A stretch of DNA of 64,000 nucleotides from DAORIO01 sp964384645 (GCA_964384645.1 CAYLKL010000003.1:19720-83719), one strand, 5' to 3'. Counted from the first letter of the stretch, positions 52,234 to 60,580 are shown. Made by a program: numbers and translations. The notes: generated from the letters alone by a model not told the origin.

Positions 52234-53508
52234 CTAACTTGAAACTTCGTTATCTTCTTTTTTATCATTTTCACCTTCTTTTTGTAAAGACGATATTGCA
52301 GTTTTCAAATCATTCAAAGATGTATATTCTTCTTTTTCCTCTTCTCCTTCAACGACTTCTCCGTCAGATGAAACAACTGTTTCAGCTGTTACTCCTTTTA
52401 TGTCAATTCTCCAACCGGTAAGTTTTGCAGCTAGTCTAACATTTTGACCGCCCTTTCCAATCGCAAGTGACAACTGATCGTCCGCCACTTCCACAAAAGC
52501 TTTGTGTTCTTCTTCTTGAACTTGAATATCCAAAACTTTTGCAGGTGATAGAGATTTTGCAATAAAAGCTGAAGCGTCAGAAGACCATTCAATTATGTCG
52601 ATTTTTTCACCAGAAAGTTCACTCATAACAGTAGTGACCCGAACCCCTTTTTGTCCGACACAAGATCCAACAGGATCAACAGACTCATCGTTTGAAAAAA
52701 CGGCGATCTTTGATCGAGAACCTGGTTCTCGTGCGATAGATTTTATTTCAACAACACCACCCGCAATTTCTGGCGCTTCCATTTCAAATAATTTCTTCAA
52801 AAACATCGGATGTGTTCTTGAAAGTCTCAAGGTTACACCTCTTGGTCCTTCTTCTACTTGATAAAGATACGCGCGCAATCTTTCGCCTCTTCTGAAATAT
52901 TCTCCTGGAATTTGTTCTTCACTAGGAAGTATTCCAACAGCTCTTCCGAAATCGACAAAAACCATCCCGCGTTCTACCTTTTGAACAACGCCAGAAACAA
53001 TGTCGCCCGACTTTCCACCGAACTCTCCAACGATTGATTCTCTTTCAGCTTCACGAATTCTTTGGATAATAACTTGTTTTGCTGTTTGCGCAGCAATTCT
53101 TCCAAAGTCTTCTTGGGTCTCTAATGGAAAAACAATCTCCTCTCCTAGTTCAGCGTTTCCTTTCATTATTTTTACATCTTCTAAAAGAATGTGTTTTTCT
53201 GGATCAAAACGAACTCTTCCGTCATCTTCTGTGTTTTCGTTTTCATCTAGTAGCGGCACAACTTCTTCTTCTCCGTCTTTTGGCATAACAGCAGTCGTTT
53301 CATCAACAACTTTTTTTATTTGAGAAAAAGTTGTTGTACCAGTATTCAAATCAAAATGCGCTCGAACTATTTGTCCGCGCTTTCCGTAATCTTTTTTATA
53401 AGCAGCAGCTAATGCTTGCTCGATTGCTTCTATTATTTTTTCTTTTGGAATTTTGCGTTCAGCCTCTAATTGCTCAAGCGCAGAATTCATCGTTTTTAGA
53501 TCTAACAT
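52234..53508 (-). CDS. nusA: Transcription elongation/termination factor NusA
   Basis: The 424-aa protein has the N-terminal RNA polymerase-binding domain (about 1-150), an S1 domain (about 165-235, GDIVSGVVQKVERGMVFVDFG), KH1 (PVGSCVGQKGVRV) and KH2 (LAIGKGGQNVRLAAKLTG). No E. coli-type C-terminal acidic repeats are present, only an acidic tail. It acts in pausing, termination and antitermination with S10. The leader at 53540-53635 looks like a terminator/antiterminator device. Confidence 0.96.
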   Translation of the reverse strand: MLDLKTMNSALEQLEAERKIPKEKIIEAIEQALAAAYKKDYGKRGQIVRAHFDLNTGTTTFSQIKKVVDETTAVMPKDGEEEVVPLLDENENTEDDGRVRFDPEKHILLEDVKIMKGNAELGEEIVFPLETQEDFGRIAAQTAKQVIIQRIREAERESIVGEFGGKSGDIVSGVVQKVERGMVFVDFGRAVGILPSEEQIPGEYFRRGERLRAYLYQVEEGPRGVTLRLSRTHPMFLKKLFEMEAPEIAGGVVEIKSIAREPGSRSKIAVFSNDESVDPVGSCVGQKGVRVTTVMSELSGEKIDIIEWSSDASAFIAKSLSPAKVLDIQVQEEEHKAFVEVADDQLSLAIGKGGQNVRLAAKLTGWRIDIKGVTAETVVSSDGEVVEGEEEKEEYTSLNDLKTAISSLQKEGENDKKEDNEVSS

Positions 53509-53543
53509 ATATAAATATTAAATTGTCTATTAAATTGTCGCCC

Positions 53544-53592
53544 ACCTCACTTTGAGGTCTTTATTAAAAAATCCCGCCCCATTGGGGCAGGA
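53544..53592 (-). promoter_or_regulatory. Attenuator-like leader of nusA
   Basis: On the minus strand, downstream of the promoter, an 8-bp GC-rich stem (53573-53591) is followed by ATTTTTT (53566-53572), the form of an intrinsic terminator. A second hairpin (ACCTCA/TGAGGT, 53544-53558) follows, then the nusA start. Control by termination readthrough is plausible for a termination factor. Confidence 0.6.
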
Positions 53593-53606
53593 CTAATAAT
53601 GAGCTT

Positions 53607-53635
53607 ATAGTAACATTTTGGACTTTTATGGTCAA
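53607..53635 (-). promoter_or_regulatory. Promoter of nusA
   Basis: TTGACC (53630-53635), a 17-bp spacer and TACTAT (53607-53612) on the minus strand. Confidence 0.65.
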
Positions 53636-53649
53636 ATACTAGCCAAAAT

Positions 53650-53679
53650 AAAAAACCCCTGCATAAATGCAGAGGTTTA
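53650..53679 (-). terminator. Terminator of the lipoprotein gene
   Basis: AACCTCTGCAT stem (one G-U) with six Ts on the minus strand. Confidence 0.85.
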
Positions 53680-53700
53680 AACAAAAATTAAACTTAAAAA

Positions 53701-54156
53701 CTAATAGTATCCAACAATTTGTGGGACTGAGTATCCGTCGCTACCAGTAAGAGTACCAATAGAGACATTAACATAATCATACCCCTTACTCATGGCATAC
53801 ACACTCATAGCGCCAATTATGTCGTTAGTTGCGGCAACCTGATAATCAGCATTACCGATAGTGACAATTACCCGATACCACTCAGTTGGCTGAAGATAAG
53901 GGTCAATAAACCAAAGAGTTTTAGGTATTGTCGAACCGGAAAGGTAAACTATTCCAGTGCTTACAGGAATCATGACCGGAACAGTTGGCACAGCGCCTTG
54001 CTGACCAGCACCAGTCCCGCTATGAATAGTTACTGAACCATGTCCAGTAACTTGTGGCCCTTGCGAACCATCAGGTTGTCCATGCATTCCACCATCACAA
54101 GAGGTAAGCAACATTACAAATACTGAATAAATTAAGATAAAGAGGAGGTTTTTCAT
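53701..54156 (-). CDS. Putative lipoprotein, unknown function
   Basis: The 151-aa protein has a signal peptide with the lipobox LLTSC (Cys at about residue 20), then a Gly/Gln/Pro-rich linker (GGMHGQPDGSQGPQVTGHGS) and a C-terminal domain of about 80 residues (WFIDPYLQPTEWYRVIVTIGNADYQ). Lipid attachment by signal peptidase II is expected. A near-perfect promoter lies upstream with the TATAAAAACTC leader motif. Confidence 0.7.
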   Translation of the reverse strand: MKNLLFILIYSVFVMLLTSCDGGMHGQPDGSQGPQVTGHGSVTIHSGTGAGQQGAVPTVPVMIPVSTGIVYLSGSTIPKTLWFIDPYLQPTEWYRVIVTIGNADYQVAATNDIIGAMSVYAMSKGYDYVNVSIGTLTGSDGYSVPQIVGYY

Positions 54157-54202
54157 AGTATATATAGTTTATGAGTTTTTATATAAAGGAACTTATACTG
54201 GT

Positions 54203-54232
54203 ATTATACCACCATTCACACCCATTTGTCAA
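54203..54232 (-). promoter_or_regulatory. Promoter of the lipoprotein gene
   Basis: Perfect TTGACA (54227-54232) and perfect TATAAT (54203-54208) with an 18-bp spacer on the minus strand. Confidence 0.8.
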
Positions 54233-54271
54233 GCCTATTCTATACCTCTAAAATACGGTATAAATAAGACT

Positions 54272-54850
54272 ATGTTAATACCTACAGTTATAGAAAAATC
54301 ACAATTTGGCGAAAGAGCTTACGATATATTCTCTCGCCTATTAAAAGAACGTATTATTTTCTTAGGAGATGAAATAAACGACTATACTGGGAACCTTATA
54401 ATCGCCCAACTTCTCCACCTTGCTCAAGAAGATCCTAAAAAAGACATCTCTTTCTATATAAACACTCCCGGAGGATCAGTTTCTTCGACTCTTGCTATTA
54501 TCGACACGATGAACTTCATCAAACCTGACGTTTCTACTATTTGTGTTGGAATGGCAGCGTCCGGTGGCGCATGGTTACTTTCTGCGGGTGCTAAGGGAAA
54601 GAGATATTCGCTACCTCACTCAAAAGTAATGCTTCATCAACCTCTAGGCGGTGCTGGTGGACAAGCAACTGATATGAAAATCCAAGTTGAAGAAATTCTT
54701 AAATCTAAAAAAACTTTAATCGATATGATGGCTAAAAACACTGGTCAAAAAGTTGAAAATGTTGCCGCTGACTTAGAAAGAGACTACTGGATGGACGCCA
54801 GCGAATCTAAAAAATACGGAATAATTGACGCTATAATAACTAAGAAATAA
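54272..54850 (+). CDS. clpP: ATP-dependent Clp protease, proteolytic subunit
   Basis: The 192-aa protein has the catalytic Ser in VGMAASGGAWLLSAG, His in SKVMLHQPLGG and Asp in ERDYWMDA, the ClpP triad. The usual AASMGA reads AASGGA here. It degrades unfolded substrates delivered by ClpX or ClpC. A TATAAA box lies eight bases before ATG, so the transcript is probably leaderless. Confidence 0.96.
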   Translation: MLIPTVIEKSQFGERAYDIFSRLLKERIIFLGDEINDYTGNLIIAQLLHLAQEDPKKDISFYINTPGGSVSSTLAIIDTMNFIKPDVSTICVGMAASGGAWLLSAGAKGKRYSLPHSKVMLHQPLGGAGGQATDMKIQVEEILKSKKTLIDMMAKNTGQKVENVAADLERDYWMDASESKKYGIIDAIITKK

Positions 54851-54880
54851 AAAAAGCCTCGAATGAGGCTTTTTTTATTT
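54850..54880 (+). terminator. Terminator after clpP
   Basis: AAAGCCTC/GAGGCTTT stem with GAAT loop and seven Ts. Confidence 0.9.
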
Positions 54881-54892
54881 ACTCCCACATCC

Positions 54893-54921
54893 TTGAAAAA
54901 AACCAAAAAACCTTGTACAAT
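54893..54921 (+). promoter_or_regulatory. Promoter of the leader peptide and rny
   Basis: TTGAAA (54893-54898), a 17-bp spacer and TACAAT (54916-54921). Confidence 0.65.
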
Positions 54922-54955
54922 GATGATGTTGAAATTAAAAATTAGAAAATCACTT

Positions 54956-55036
54956 ATGAGAAAAACTAACGCTTTCAAACTTGGAATACACCCAAAAAAT
55001 AAAGACTTATTACTAAACGAGAATCTTTTAGACTAG
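54956..55036 (+). CDS. 26-aa upstream reading frame before rny
   Basis: The frame MRKTNAFKLGIHPKNKDLLL plus six residues starts about 28 bases after the expected transcript start and ends 29 bases before rny. It could be a leader peptide that affects rny translation, or a chance frame. No regulatory codons are obvious. Confidence 0.35.
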   Translation: MRKTNAFKLGIHPKNKDLLLNENLLD

Positions 55037-55049
55037 CGTGGTTTTTGTC

Positions 55050-55067
55050 ATAAGTTTAAAAACTTAT
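55050..55067. promoter_or_regulatory. Palindrome over the rny start codon
   Basis: ATAAGTTT-AA-AAACTTAT is a perfect inverted repeat that includes the first two bases of the rny ATG. It could be an operator or a small hairpin hiding the start. Confidence 0.4.
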
Positions 55068-56586
55068 GAATACAACATTAATGATACTTTCGGCCCTCGT
55101 TGTTGGAGGCGCTGTTGGTTATTGGTTGCGTATGCTTGTTCTTAAGGGAATCCGCGGATCAATGGAGCTCGAAACAAAAGAGATGCTCGTCCGTGCCAAA
55201 GAAGAATCACAACGCATTATCGATGACGCAAAAAAGAAAAGCGATGAAAAAGAAGAAGAAATAAAGAAAATAGAAAAAGAAAAAGATCACGAATTCAAAA
55301 AGACTGAAGAAAGACTAATAAAAAAAGAAGCTCTTTTGGATAGTCGCCAAATTGAAATCGACAAAGAAGTAGATCATATAAAATCTAAAATAGAAGAAGT
55401 AAAACAAATAAAAGAAAAAGCAGATGCAACTCTTGAAGCTCGTGTTATAGAACTAGAAAAAATTTCTGGTCTTTCAAAGAACGAGGCGAAAGAATTGATG
55501 CTTGCTGAAATTTCTAGAAAAAATGAAGAGGACTTACTTGTAAGAATGCAAAAGCTTGAACAAAACTCTGAAGAAAAATTAGAAAGACGAGCGAAAGATA
55601 TTCTTGCAAATGTTATTCAAAGACTCGCTTCAGCAACGAATGCGGAAATAATGACAACATCAGTTGCTATTCCGTCGGAGGATATAAAAGGAAAAGTTAT
55701 CGGAAAAGAAGGTAGAAATATTCGAGCCTTCGAAAGAGTATCGGGTGTAGAATTGATTGTCGACGACACACCAGGACTTATTATCATATCGTCGTTTGAT
55801 CCAGTGCGTCGCCAAGTCGCAAGAGTTGCTCTTGAAAATCTAATTACTGACGGCCGAATTCAACCAGCAAAAATCGAAGAGATGGTAGAAAAAGCACGTG
55901 AAGAAATAAATAAAATAATAAAACAAAAAGGAGAACAGGCAGCCTATGAATGCGGAGTATTCAATCTTGACCCGAGAGTTCTTGCTGTGTTAGGAAGACT
56001 TCATTTTAGAACAAGTTATGGACAAAATGTTCTTCAGCACTCTATCGAAATGACTCATCTTGCGGGAATGTTAGCTGAAGAATTGGGTGCTGATGTAAAT
56101 ATCGCAAAAGCAGGAGCCCTGGTGCACGACATCGGAAAAGCGCTTGATCATGAAGTGCAAGGCTCTCATATTGAAATTGGAATTAGGGTTTTGGAAAAAT
56201 TTGGAACTGATCCAAGAATAATTGTTGCAATGAAAAGTCATCACGATGATTATCCTTATGAAACTATAGAAGCGATAATCGTCCAAACAGCTGACGCAAT
56301 TTCTGGCGGACGCCCTGGTGCACGACGAGATACCGTTGAAAATTACCTAAAACGACTGGCTGATTTGGAAGGAATCGCGAACTCAATGCAAGGTGTAGAA
56401 AAAACTTATGCACTACAAGCTGGAAGAGAAATCAGAATCTTTGTAACGCCTGAAAAAATAAATGATCTAGAGGCAAACAACTTGGCACGTGAAGTCGCTA
56501 AAAAAATTGAAGCAGAATTAAAATATCCTGGAGAAATTAAAGTTACCGTCATTCGCGAAACACGAGTAATAGACTATGCGAGATAA
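55066..56586 (+). CDS. rny: Ribonuclease Y
   Basis: The 506-aa protein has one N-terminal membrane helix (about 4-22), a long coiled coil (about 30-180), a KH domain (SEDIKGKVIGKEGRNIRAFERVSGVEL) and an HD domain (LQHSIEMTHLAGMLAEELGAD, GALVHDIGKALDHEVQGSH with the HD pair). It is the membrane-bound endonuclease that starts mRNA decay. The length matches the family. Confidence 0.96.
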   Translation: MNTTLMILSALVVGGAVGYWLRMLVLKGIRGSMELETKEMLVRAKEESQRIIDDAKKKSDEKEEEIKKIEKEKDHEFKKTEERLIKKEALLDSRQIEIDKEVDHIKSKIEEVKQIKEKADATLEARVIELEKISGLSKNEAKELMLAEISRKNEEDLLVRMQKLEQNSEEKLERRAKDILANVIQRLASATNAEIMTTSVAIPSEDIKGKVIGKEGRNIRAFERVSGVELIVDDTPGLIIISSFDPVRRQVARVALENLITDGRIQPAKIEEMVEKAREEINKIIKQKGEQAAYECGVFNLDPRVLAVLGRLHFRTSYGQNVLQHSIEMTHLAGMLAEELGADVNIAKAGALVHDIGKALDHEVQGSHIEIGIRVLEKFGTDPRIIVAMKSHHDDYPYETIEAIIVQTADAISGGRPGARRDTVENYLKRLADLEGIANSMQGVEKTYALQAGREIRIFVTPEKINDLEANNLAREVAKKIEAELKYPGEIKVTVIRETRVIDYAR

Positions 56587-56629
56587 GGGCACACTTACGC
56601 TGAGCTTGCGAAGTGCAAAATAGAAATAA

Positions 56630-56662
56630 AAAAATCCCGTCACAAAAGTGACGGGTTTTTTG
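56630..56662. terminator. Bidirectional terminator between rny and the 56640 gene
   Basis: CCCGTCAC/GTGACGGG stem with AAAA loop. It also encodes the last residues of the 56640 gene. Confidence 0.9.
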
Positions 56663-57197
56663 ATTTTGAAGCATTAACCATAGAATTGTAAAAACCTATG
56701 AAAAGTTTTCTTTCTTTCATTTGAAATCTAAACCTGTATGTACCAAAAGGTTCTTCATTTTTGGGAAAAAATCGATCAACACACATAAATCCTGACAATA
56801 TTGGGTAACCAACATGTTTTAGAGTAAAGGCAGTTTCAATACTTCCAAATTTAAAATTTTCGACACCACAAAAAATTCTCAACTTTCTAAAAAAAATCAT
56901 ATTCTGAAAATTTTTAGGAAGAGAAGATTCTTCTATTTCTTGTGTGAAAAGTATTTTTAATTTGTAACGGCCTTTTGAAAAATCATACATTGTATCTTCC
57001 ATTTCTTCAGAAAAAATATAGTCATCAAGACCGGTTGCAAATACATACACATCGTCTTTAATATTTTCAAAGACCAACTTTGTCACGATATTTATCTTTT
57101 CCATTGAGAATTTTCCAACCAGCAACTCAGACGGATAACGTATTTGATGTCGAACCATTTCAATAAAATCTTTTGTTTCTTTTGATATCTTTTCCAT
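56640..57197 (-). CDS. Unknown soluble protein
   Basis: The 185-aa protein has no signal peptide or membrane helix. A KLKILFTQE strand and a YVFATGLDDYIFSEEMEDTMYDF segment are seen, but no family is recognised. Its C-terminal NPSLL is encoded within the terminator hairpin. The promoter region resembles that of the neighbouring 57298 gene, which suggests common control. Confidence 0.6.
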   Translation of the reverse strand: MEKISKETKDFIEMVRHQIRYPSELLVGKFSMEKINIVTKLVFENIKDDVYVFATGLDDYIFSEEMEDTMYDFSKGRYKLKILFTQEIEESSLPKNFQNMIFFRKLRIFCGVENFKFGSIETAFTLKHVGYPILSGFMCVDRFFPKNEEPFGTYRFRFQMKERKLFIGFYNSMVNASKSKNPSLL

Positions 57198-57257
57198 AGT
57201 ATTTTATTTTTAAATTTGTTTAACGCAATACTCTCACAAAGAAACCAACGGGTCAAA

Positions 57258-57290
57258 TAAAAAAATCCCCGCATTAATCCGCGGGGATTT
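57258..57290 (-). terminator. Terminator of the 57298 gene
   Basis: AATCCCCGC/GCGGGGATT stem with seven Ts on the minus strand. Confidence 0.9.
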
Positions 57291-57297
57291 TTAGTTT

Positions 57298-58107
57298 TTA
57301 CAAAACATCCAAGTAGCGATAATCAATTATCGAATTATAAATTTTTTGAGCACGCATTTTTCGAAGCTTAATTTCTTTTTTGTCGACTATCTCATAAATA
57401 CCAGAACCCTTGTGTATAAAATGCCCGATTCTTTCCTGAGTGAAGTTTCGCCCGTTTATAGTAAGACAAAAATTTATAAGGTTCGGCATTTTCAACAATA
57501 CATCAATTTTTGAATCATTTAATTGACCCGGTACATTTTGCATCACAATAAGTTCAGAATCTTTTAGAAATTCGATGTTTTCAATTTTTGTCTGATCAAT
57601 ATTAAACCAAGACAATCTTTTCAAAGAAACCGGCGTTGGATCAGTAATTGGACATTCTTCTGCGCATAAAAAATCTAATTCTAAAGATCTTAATGGCTCA
57701 AAATCTTCAATCTGCTGACCATTTAAATACAATTTTCGAAGATTTTTTAATTTACCAAAATTCTTAGGCAAACTCCTCAAGAGACCAACCGTTGGACCCA
57801 CGTTCGCTGTTCCAAATTCAAGACTTTGAACAAAAGACAAGAACTGAGGAGTGAATTTTTCAATCATTTCTTCAATCCCCCGAGAAACATCTTCTTTGTA
57901 CTTGATATTCCAATGAAATATTTCTCTAAAAAAAATATTCTCGGTGGCGCTTATTACTTTTTTCATTGTCGACCAACCGCTTTGGTCATCCAAAGAATCC
58001 ATAAAATTAATTCTTCGCAACACTTCATTATTTTCAGCGTTACTCATCAAAGCAAGATGATTTTGGAGCTGACTTCTTGGCGACAATACGTTTGTATCTG
58101 TTCCCAT
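57298..58107 (-). CDS. Leucine-rich-repeat-like protein
   Basis: The 269-aa protein has an N-terminal helical part and about four LRR-type units (about 115-200: LPKNFGKLKNLRKLYLNG, QIEDFEPLRSLELDFLCA, LKRLSWFNIDQTKIENIEFL). No signal peptide is seen. LRR proteins usually bind other proteins; the partner is unknown. Its upstream region shares a motif of about 20 bases with the 56640 gene. Confidence 0.65.
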   Translation of the reverse strand: MGTDTNVLSPRSQLQNHLALMSNAENNEVLRRINFMDSLDDQSGWSTMKKVISATENIFFREIFHWNIKYKEDVSRGIEEMIEKFTPQFLSFVQSLEFGTANVGPTVGLLRSLPKNFGKLKNLRKLYLNGQQIEDFEPLRSLELDFLCAEECPITDPTPVSLKRLSWFNIDQTKIENIEFLKDSELIVMQNVPGQLNDSKIDVLLKMPNLINFCLTINGRNFTQERIGHFIHKGSGIYEIVDKKEIKLRKMRAQKIYNSIIDYRYLDVL

Positions 58108-58169
58108 ATTAAGTTTTTTAAGATTTAAATTTTACTTATCTTGTCACCAAGAAACCAGCAGGTCAAATA

Positions 58170-58200
58170 AAAAATACCTCACATTTGTGAGGTATTTTTT
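58170..58200 (-). terminator. Terminator of the SIMPL gene
   Basis: AATACCTCAC/GTGAGGTATT stem with six Ts on the minus strand. Confidence 0.9.
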
Positions 58201-58211
58201 ATTATAAATTC

Positions 58212-58964
58212 TTATCTCAACTTAAACTGTGCCTTTACTGTCACCATCACATCTTTTTCAACTGTTGTTGTGTCATACGATCCATAGTCTTCAACATTTA
58301 CAGAGTCAGGTGCAAGAAGCTGAACCACACCAGATGATGCGCTTTCGATTTTTGAAACACGTGAACCTGCACCTTTTGCGATCACATCAGCTCGAGCTTT
58401 TGCGTCTTCTACAGCTTTACCCAAAAGAGTTACCCGAAGTTCTGCTAATTTTTCTTTTGAATAAAGATACTGAGGAGCTTGGAGTTGAATAAAAATTCCC
58501 TTTCCAGAAATAGCCTCACCTGCTTCAGAAACTTTTTTTATTTTTTCAAGATCGCTCGACGAAACAGTAAAAGATTGAGTCAAAACCATTCTTCCAGAAC
58601 CTTCAATTTTTACACCCTGATAGTTGTAATCAAAAATCTCATAAGATGAAACCGGAGCAAAACTCACCTCTTCTTTTGTTACACCAATATCAGTAAAGAT
58701 TTTTTCTATGGCCGTTTTGTCTTCCCCTACTCTTTTATACCCCGAAGCCAAAAGGTCTCGCGGTGTTTGTCTCTCGTAAGATCCATAAACCTTACCTACA
58801 TCAGACTCAACTCTTTCTTTTGCACTTCCAGTCACAGTAATAGCATTTTCTGTCGCTTTTATGTTTTTTACAGCACTAGCTATAAAAATAAATGCTAATA
58901 GAATTGCCACCGCCAAAACAATAGCCGGAGCAACAAATGGTTTGTCGATAAATTTTGTATTCAT
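58212..58964 (-). CDS. SIMPL-domain (DUF541) envelope protein
   Basis: The 250-aa protein has an N-terminal membrane helix (about 10-33) and a SIMPL domain: ITVTGSAKERVESDVGKVYGSYERQT, a paired-strand core, and DAKARADVIAKGAGSRVSKIESASS. SIMPL proteins are membrane-attached or periplasmic, of uncertain function, and have been linked to oxidative stress or outer-surface assembly. Likely anchored with the domain outside the cell. Confidence 0.85.
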   Translation of the reverse strand: MNTKFIDKPFVAPAIVLAVAILLAFIFIASAVKNIKATENAITVTGSAKERVESDVGKVYGSYERQTPRDLLASGYKRVGEDKTAIEKIFTDIGVTKEEVSFAPVSSYEIFDYNYQGVKIEGSGRMVLTQSFTVSSSDLEKIKKVSEAGEAISGKGIFIQLQAPQYLYSKEKLAELRVTLLGKAVEDAKARADVIAKGAGSRVSKIESASSGVVQLLAPDSVNVEDYGSYDTTTVEKDVMVTVKAQFKLR

Positions 58965-59055
58965 ATATAGTATTTTAGCACAAAATGGAGCTTTAATCTT
59001 TTACCAACAAAACATTTAAAGTTATTTGTCAAAAAAATAATGCGCCATTTCTTAC

Positions 59056-59083
59056 TTGCGTCAAAAATCCCTTGATATATAAT
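59056..59083 (+). promoter_or_regulatory. Promoter of hup
   Basis: TTGCGT (59056-59061), a 16-bp spacer and perfect TATAAT (59078-59083), with a leader of about 70 bases. Confidence 0.65.
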
Positions 59084-59156
59084 GGTTTTGAACATTAAGG
59101 GCAGAATCCATTAGGATTAGTCGTCGAAAATATTATGAGTAATAATAAAATTCACT

Positions 59157-59429
59157 ATGAACAAACAAGACATGGTTGAATGGGTTCACGGAAAAGTTGG
59201 AGGTACAAAGGTAGCTTCTGAAGAAATCGTGAATGGCCTTCTTGATGCAATCGTATCAACACTTAAGAAAGGAGAAGAGGTGTCTATCGCAGGACTAGGA
59301 ATATTTTCAGTAAAAGATCGCGCGGCGCGTATGGCTCGCAATCCAAAGACTGGAGAGCAAGTAAAAGTTCCAGCAACAAGAGTGCCTAAATTCCGAGCAG
59401 CAAAAGCTCTAAAAGACGCGGTAAAATAA
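59157..59429 (+). CDS. hup: HU-type DNA-binding protein
   Basis: The 90-aa protein has the HU/IHF pattern: MNKQDMVEWV start, ISTLKKGEEVSIAGLGIFSV, the arm with ARMARNPKTGEQVKVPATRVPKFRAAKALK. It bends and compacts DNA as a dimer. Single gene with its own promoter and terminator. Confidence 0.96.
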   Translation: MNKQDMVEWVHGKVGGTKVASEEIVNGLLDAIVSTLKKGEEVSIAGLGIFSVKDRAARMARNPKTGEQVKVPATRVPKFRAAKALKDAVK

Positions 59430-59474
59430 AAAGACCTTACCTGTCTGACTCGAAACAATATTTATATAAATATG

Positions 59475-59505
59475 CAAAAAACCCCACGGCCTCGCCATGG
59501 GTTTT
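59475..59505 (+). terminator. Terminator after hup
   Basis: AACCC...GGGTT stem with one internal mismatch and six Ts. Confidence 0.85.
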
Positions 59506-59607
59506 TTGTTTTCTTTTAAGTCCCCCCACTTTACAAAACGTTTTTTCCTTGGTACGATATGTATCGGTTCTTAAATAACTAAATATTCACACTTTAAAAA
59601 AATGTTT

Positions 59608-60036
59608 ATGCGTAAACTAATTATTTTAGTGCTTGCAGGTAGTGCGGCACATTTAACCTTGGAAGAAAAAGCTTTCAAAGATTTTGCTAACAGAAAAGAA
59701 ACAGCAGAAAAAGCTAAAGATTTAGAAATCCTCGCGGTAACTGAAAGAAACTTAATGTCTTCAATTAAAGAACAACTCAACCTTGGCAAAATAGTAATTT
59801 TTGCTTCATTCCCAAACGAAACCTTGCGTACAGCAACAAACACAGCGCAAATATTAAAGAAAACAGAAACTCCTTTTTATTTACTGGAAGTTGGCGATTC
59901 TGAAATCGGAAAAACGTTCGAGAAACAAGGTGTAAAAGTTCAACGCATTACATCCGACAAAAAAGAAATCTTAGCCAGGCTATTCGTCGAATGTTCGAAG
60001 TTGGCCTTGAATTTGCCGATTAGTGAAGAAGTTTAA
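59608..60036 (+). CDS. Unknown protein, possible degenerate histidine-phosphatase fold
   Basis: The 142-aa protein opens MRKLIILVLAG. It has EILAVTERNLMSSI and FASFPNETLRTATNTAQILKK, which are like the LT-RG and S-x-x-R-x-x-TA parts of SixA/PhoE phosphatases. The catalytic RHG after the first strand is not there (VLAG instead), so activity is doubtful. ATG 59602 is an equal start choice. The leader ATTCACACTTTAAAAAA fits the common motif. Family assignment is speculative. Confidence 0.5.
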   Translation: MRKLIILVLAGSAAHLTLEEKAFKDFANRKETAEKAKDLEILAVTERNLMSSIKEQLNLGKIVIFASFPNETLRTATNTAQILKKTETPFYLLEVGDSEIGKTFEKQGVKVQRITSDKKEILARLFVECSKLALNLPISEEV

Positions 60037-60080
60037 ATTATCTTGATTTTGTATATTGGTTAATACACAAAAGTCAGGAC

Positions 60081-60112
60081 AACCTCGAAGAAAGTATTCT
60101 TCGGGGTTTTTA
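60081..60112 (+). terminator. Terminator after the 59608 gene
   Basis: AACCTCGAAGAA/TTCTTCGGGGTT stem with AGTA loop and T run. Confidence 0.9.
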
Positions 60113-60168
60113 TTTACTTTTTTATTTTATCTGTTACTATATACAACCAAACCTTAAAACAACTAAAT

Positions 60169-60507
60169 ATGGACGAAAAAACATTGTATTACGTGCAAAG
60201 CATATCCGACCAAATACTTGTAGAACAATACATGCAAGAAAGAAGAGCTGGGAAAATAATTGTAAAGGCAGAAAGCTTGCTCGATTTTCTAAACAAAACA
60301 GCAGACCCAGATGTTACAATGATAATAACTGACACTTATTTCACTAGTAAAATGAATACATCTGATTTTGATTTTATTAAAAGAGCACACGAACGTGAAT
60401 CCAAAATAGTAGTAATAGCAACCAGTCTTGACGAAAAATCCAAACAGGATTCAAAGCTATATATACTAAGAAGAAAAATGCCATACATAGAAACATCGCT
60501 TTTTTGA
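60169..60507 (+). CDS. Unknown 112-aa protein
   Basis: Alternating strands and helices (ILVEQYMQERRAGKIIVKAES, DVTMIITDTYF, ESKIVVIATSLDEKSK) look like a small alpha/beta domain of receiver or Toprim type, but key residues are not convincing. No signal or membrane helix. The leader has CCTTAAAACAACTAAAT, the common motif. Its terminator lies at 60521-60550. Confidence 0.55.
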   Translation: MDEKTLYYVQSISDQILVEQYMQERRAGKIIVKAESLLDFLNKTADPDVTMIITDTYFTSKMNTSDFDFIKRAHERESKIVVIATSLDEKSKQDSKLYILRRKMPYIETSLF

Positions 60508-60520
60508 ACAAAAGCTATTT

Positions 60521-60550
60521 TGCCCTCAATTTTTTATTGAGGGCATTTTT
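60521..60550 (+). terminator. Terminator after the 60169 gene
   Basis: TGCCCTCAAT/ATTGAGGGCA stem with a TTTTT loop and five Ts. Confidence 0.9.
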
Positions 60551-60552
60551 AT

Positions 60553-60580
60553 TTGATTTAATAATAAATTTTGGTAGTAT
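60553..60580 (+). promoter_or_regulatory. Promoter of tRNA-Gly
   Basis: TTGATT (60553-60558), a 16-bp spacer and TAGTAT (60575-60580), 13 bases before the tRNA. Confidence 0.6.
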
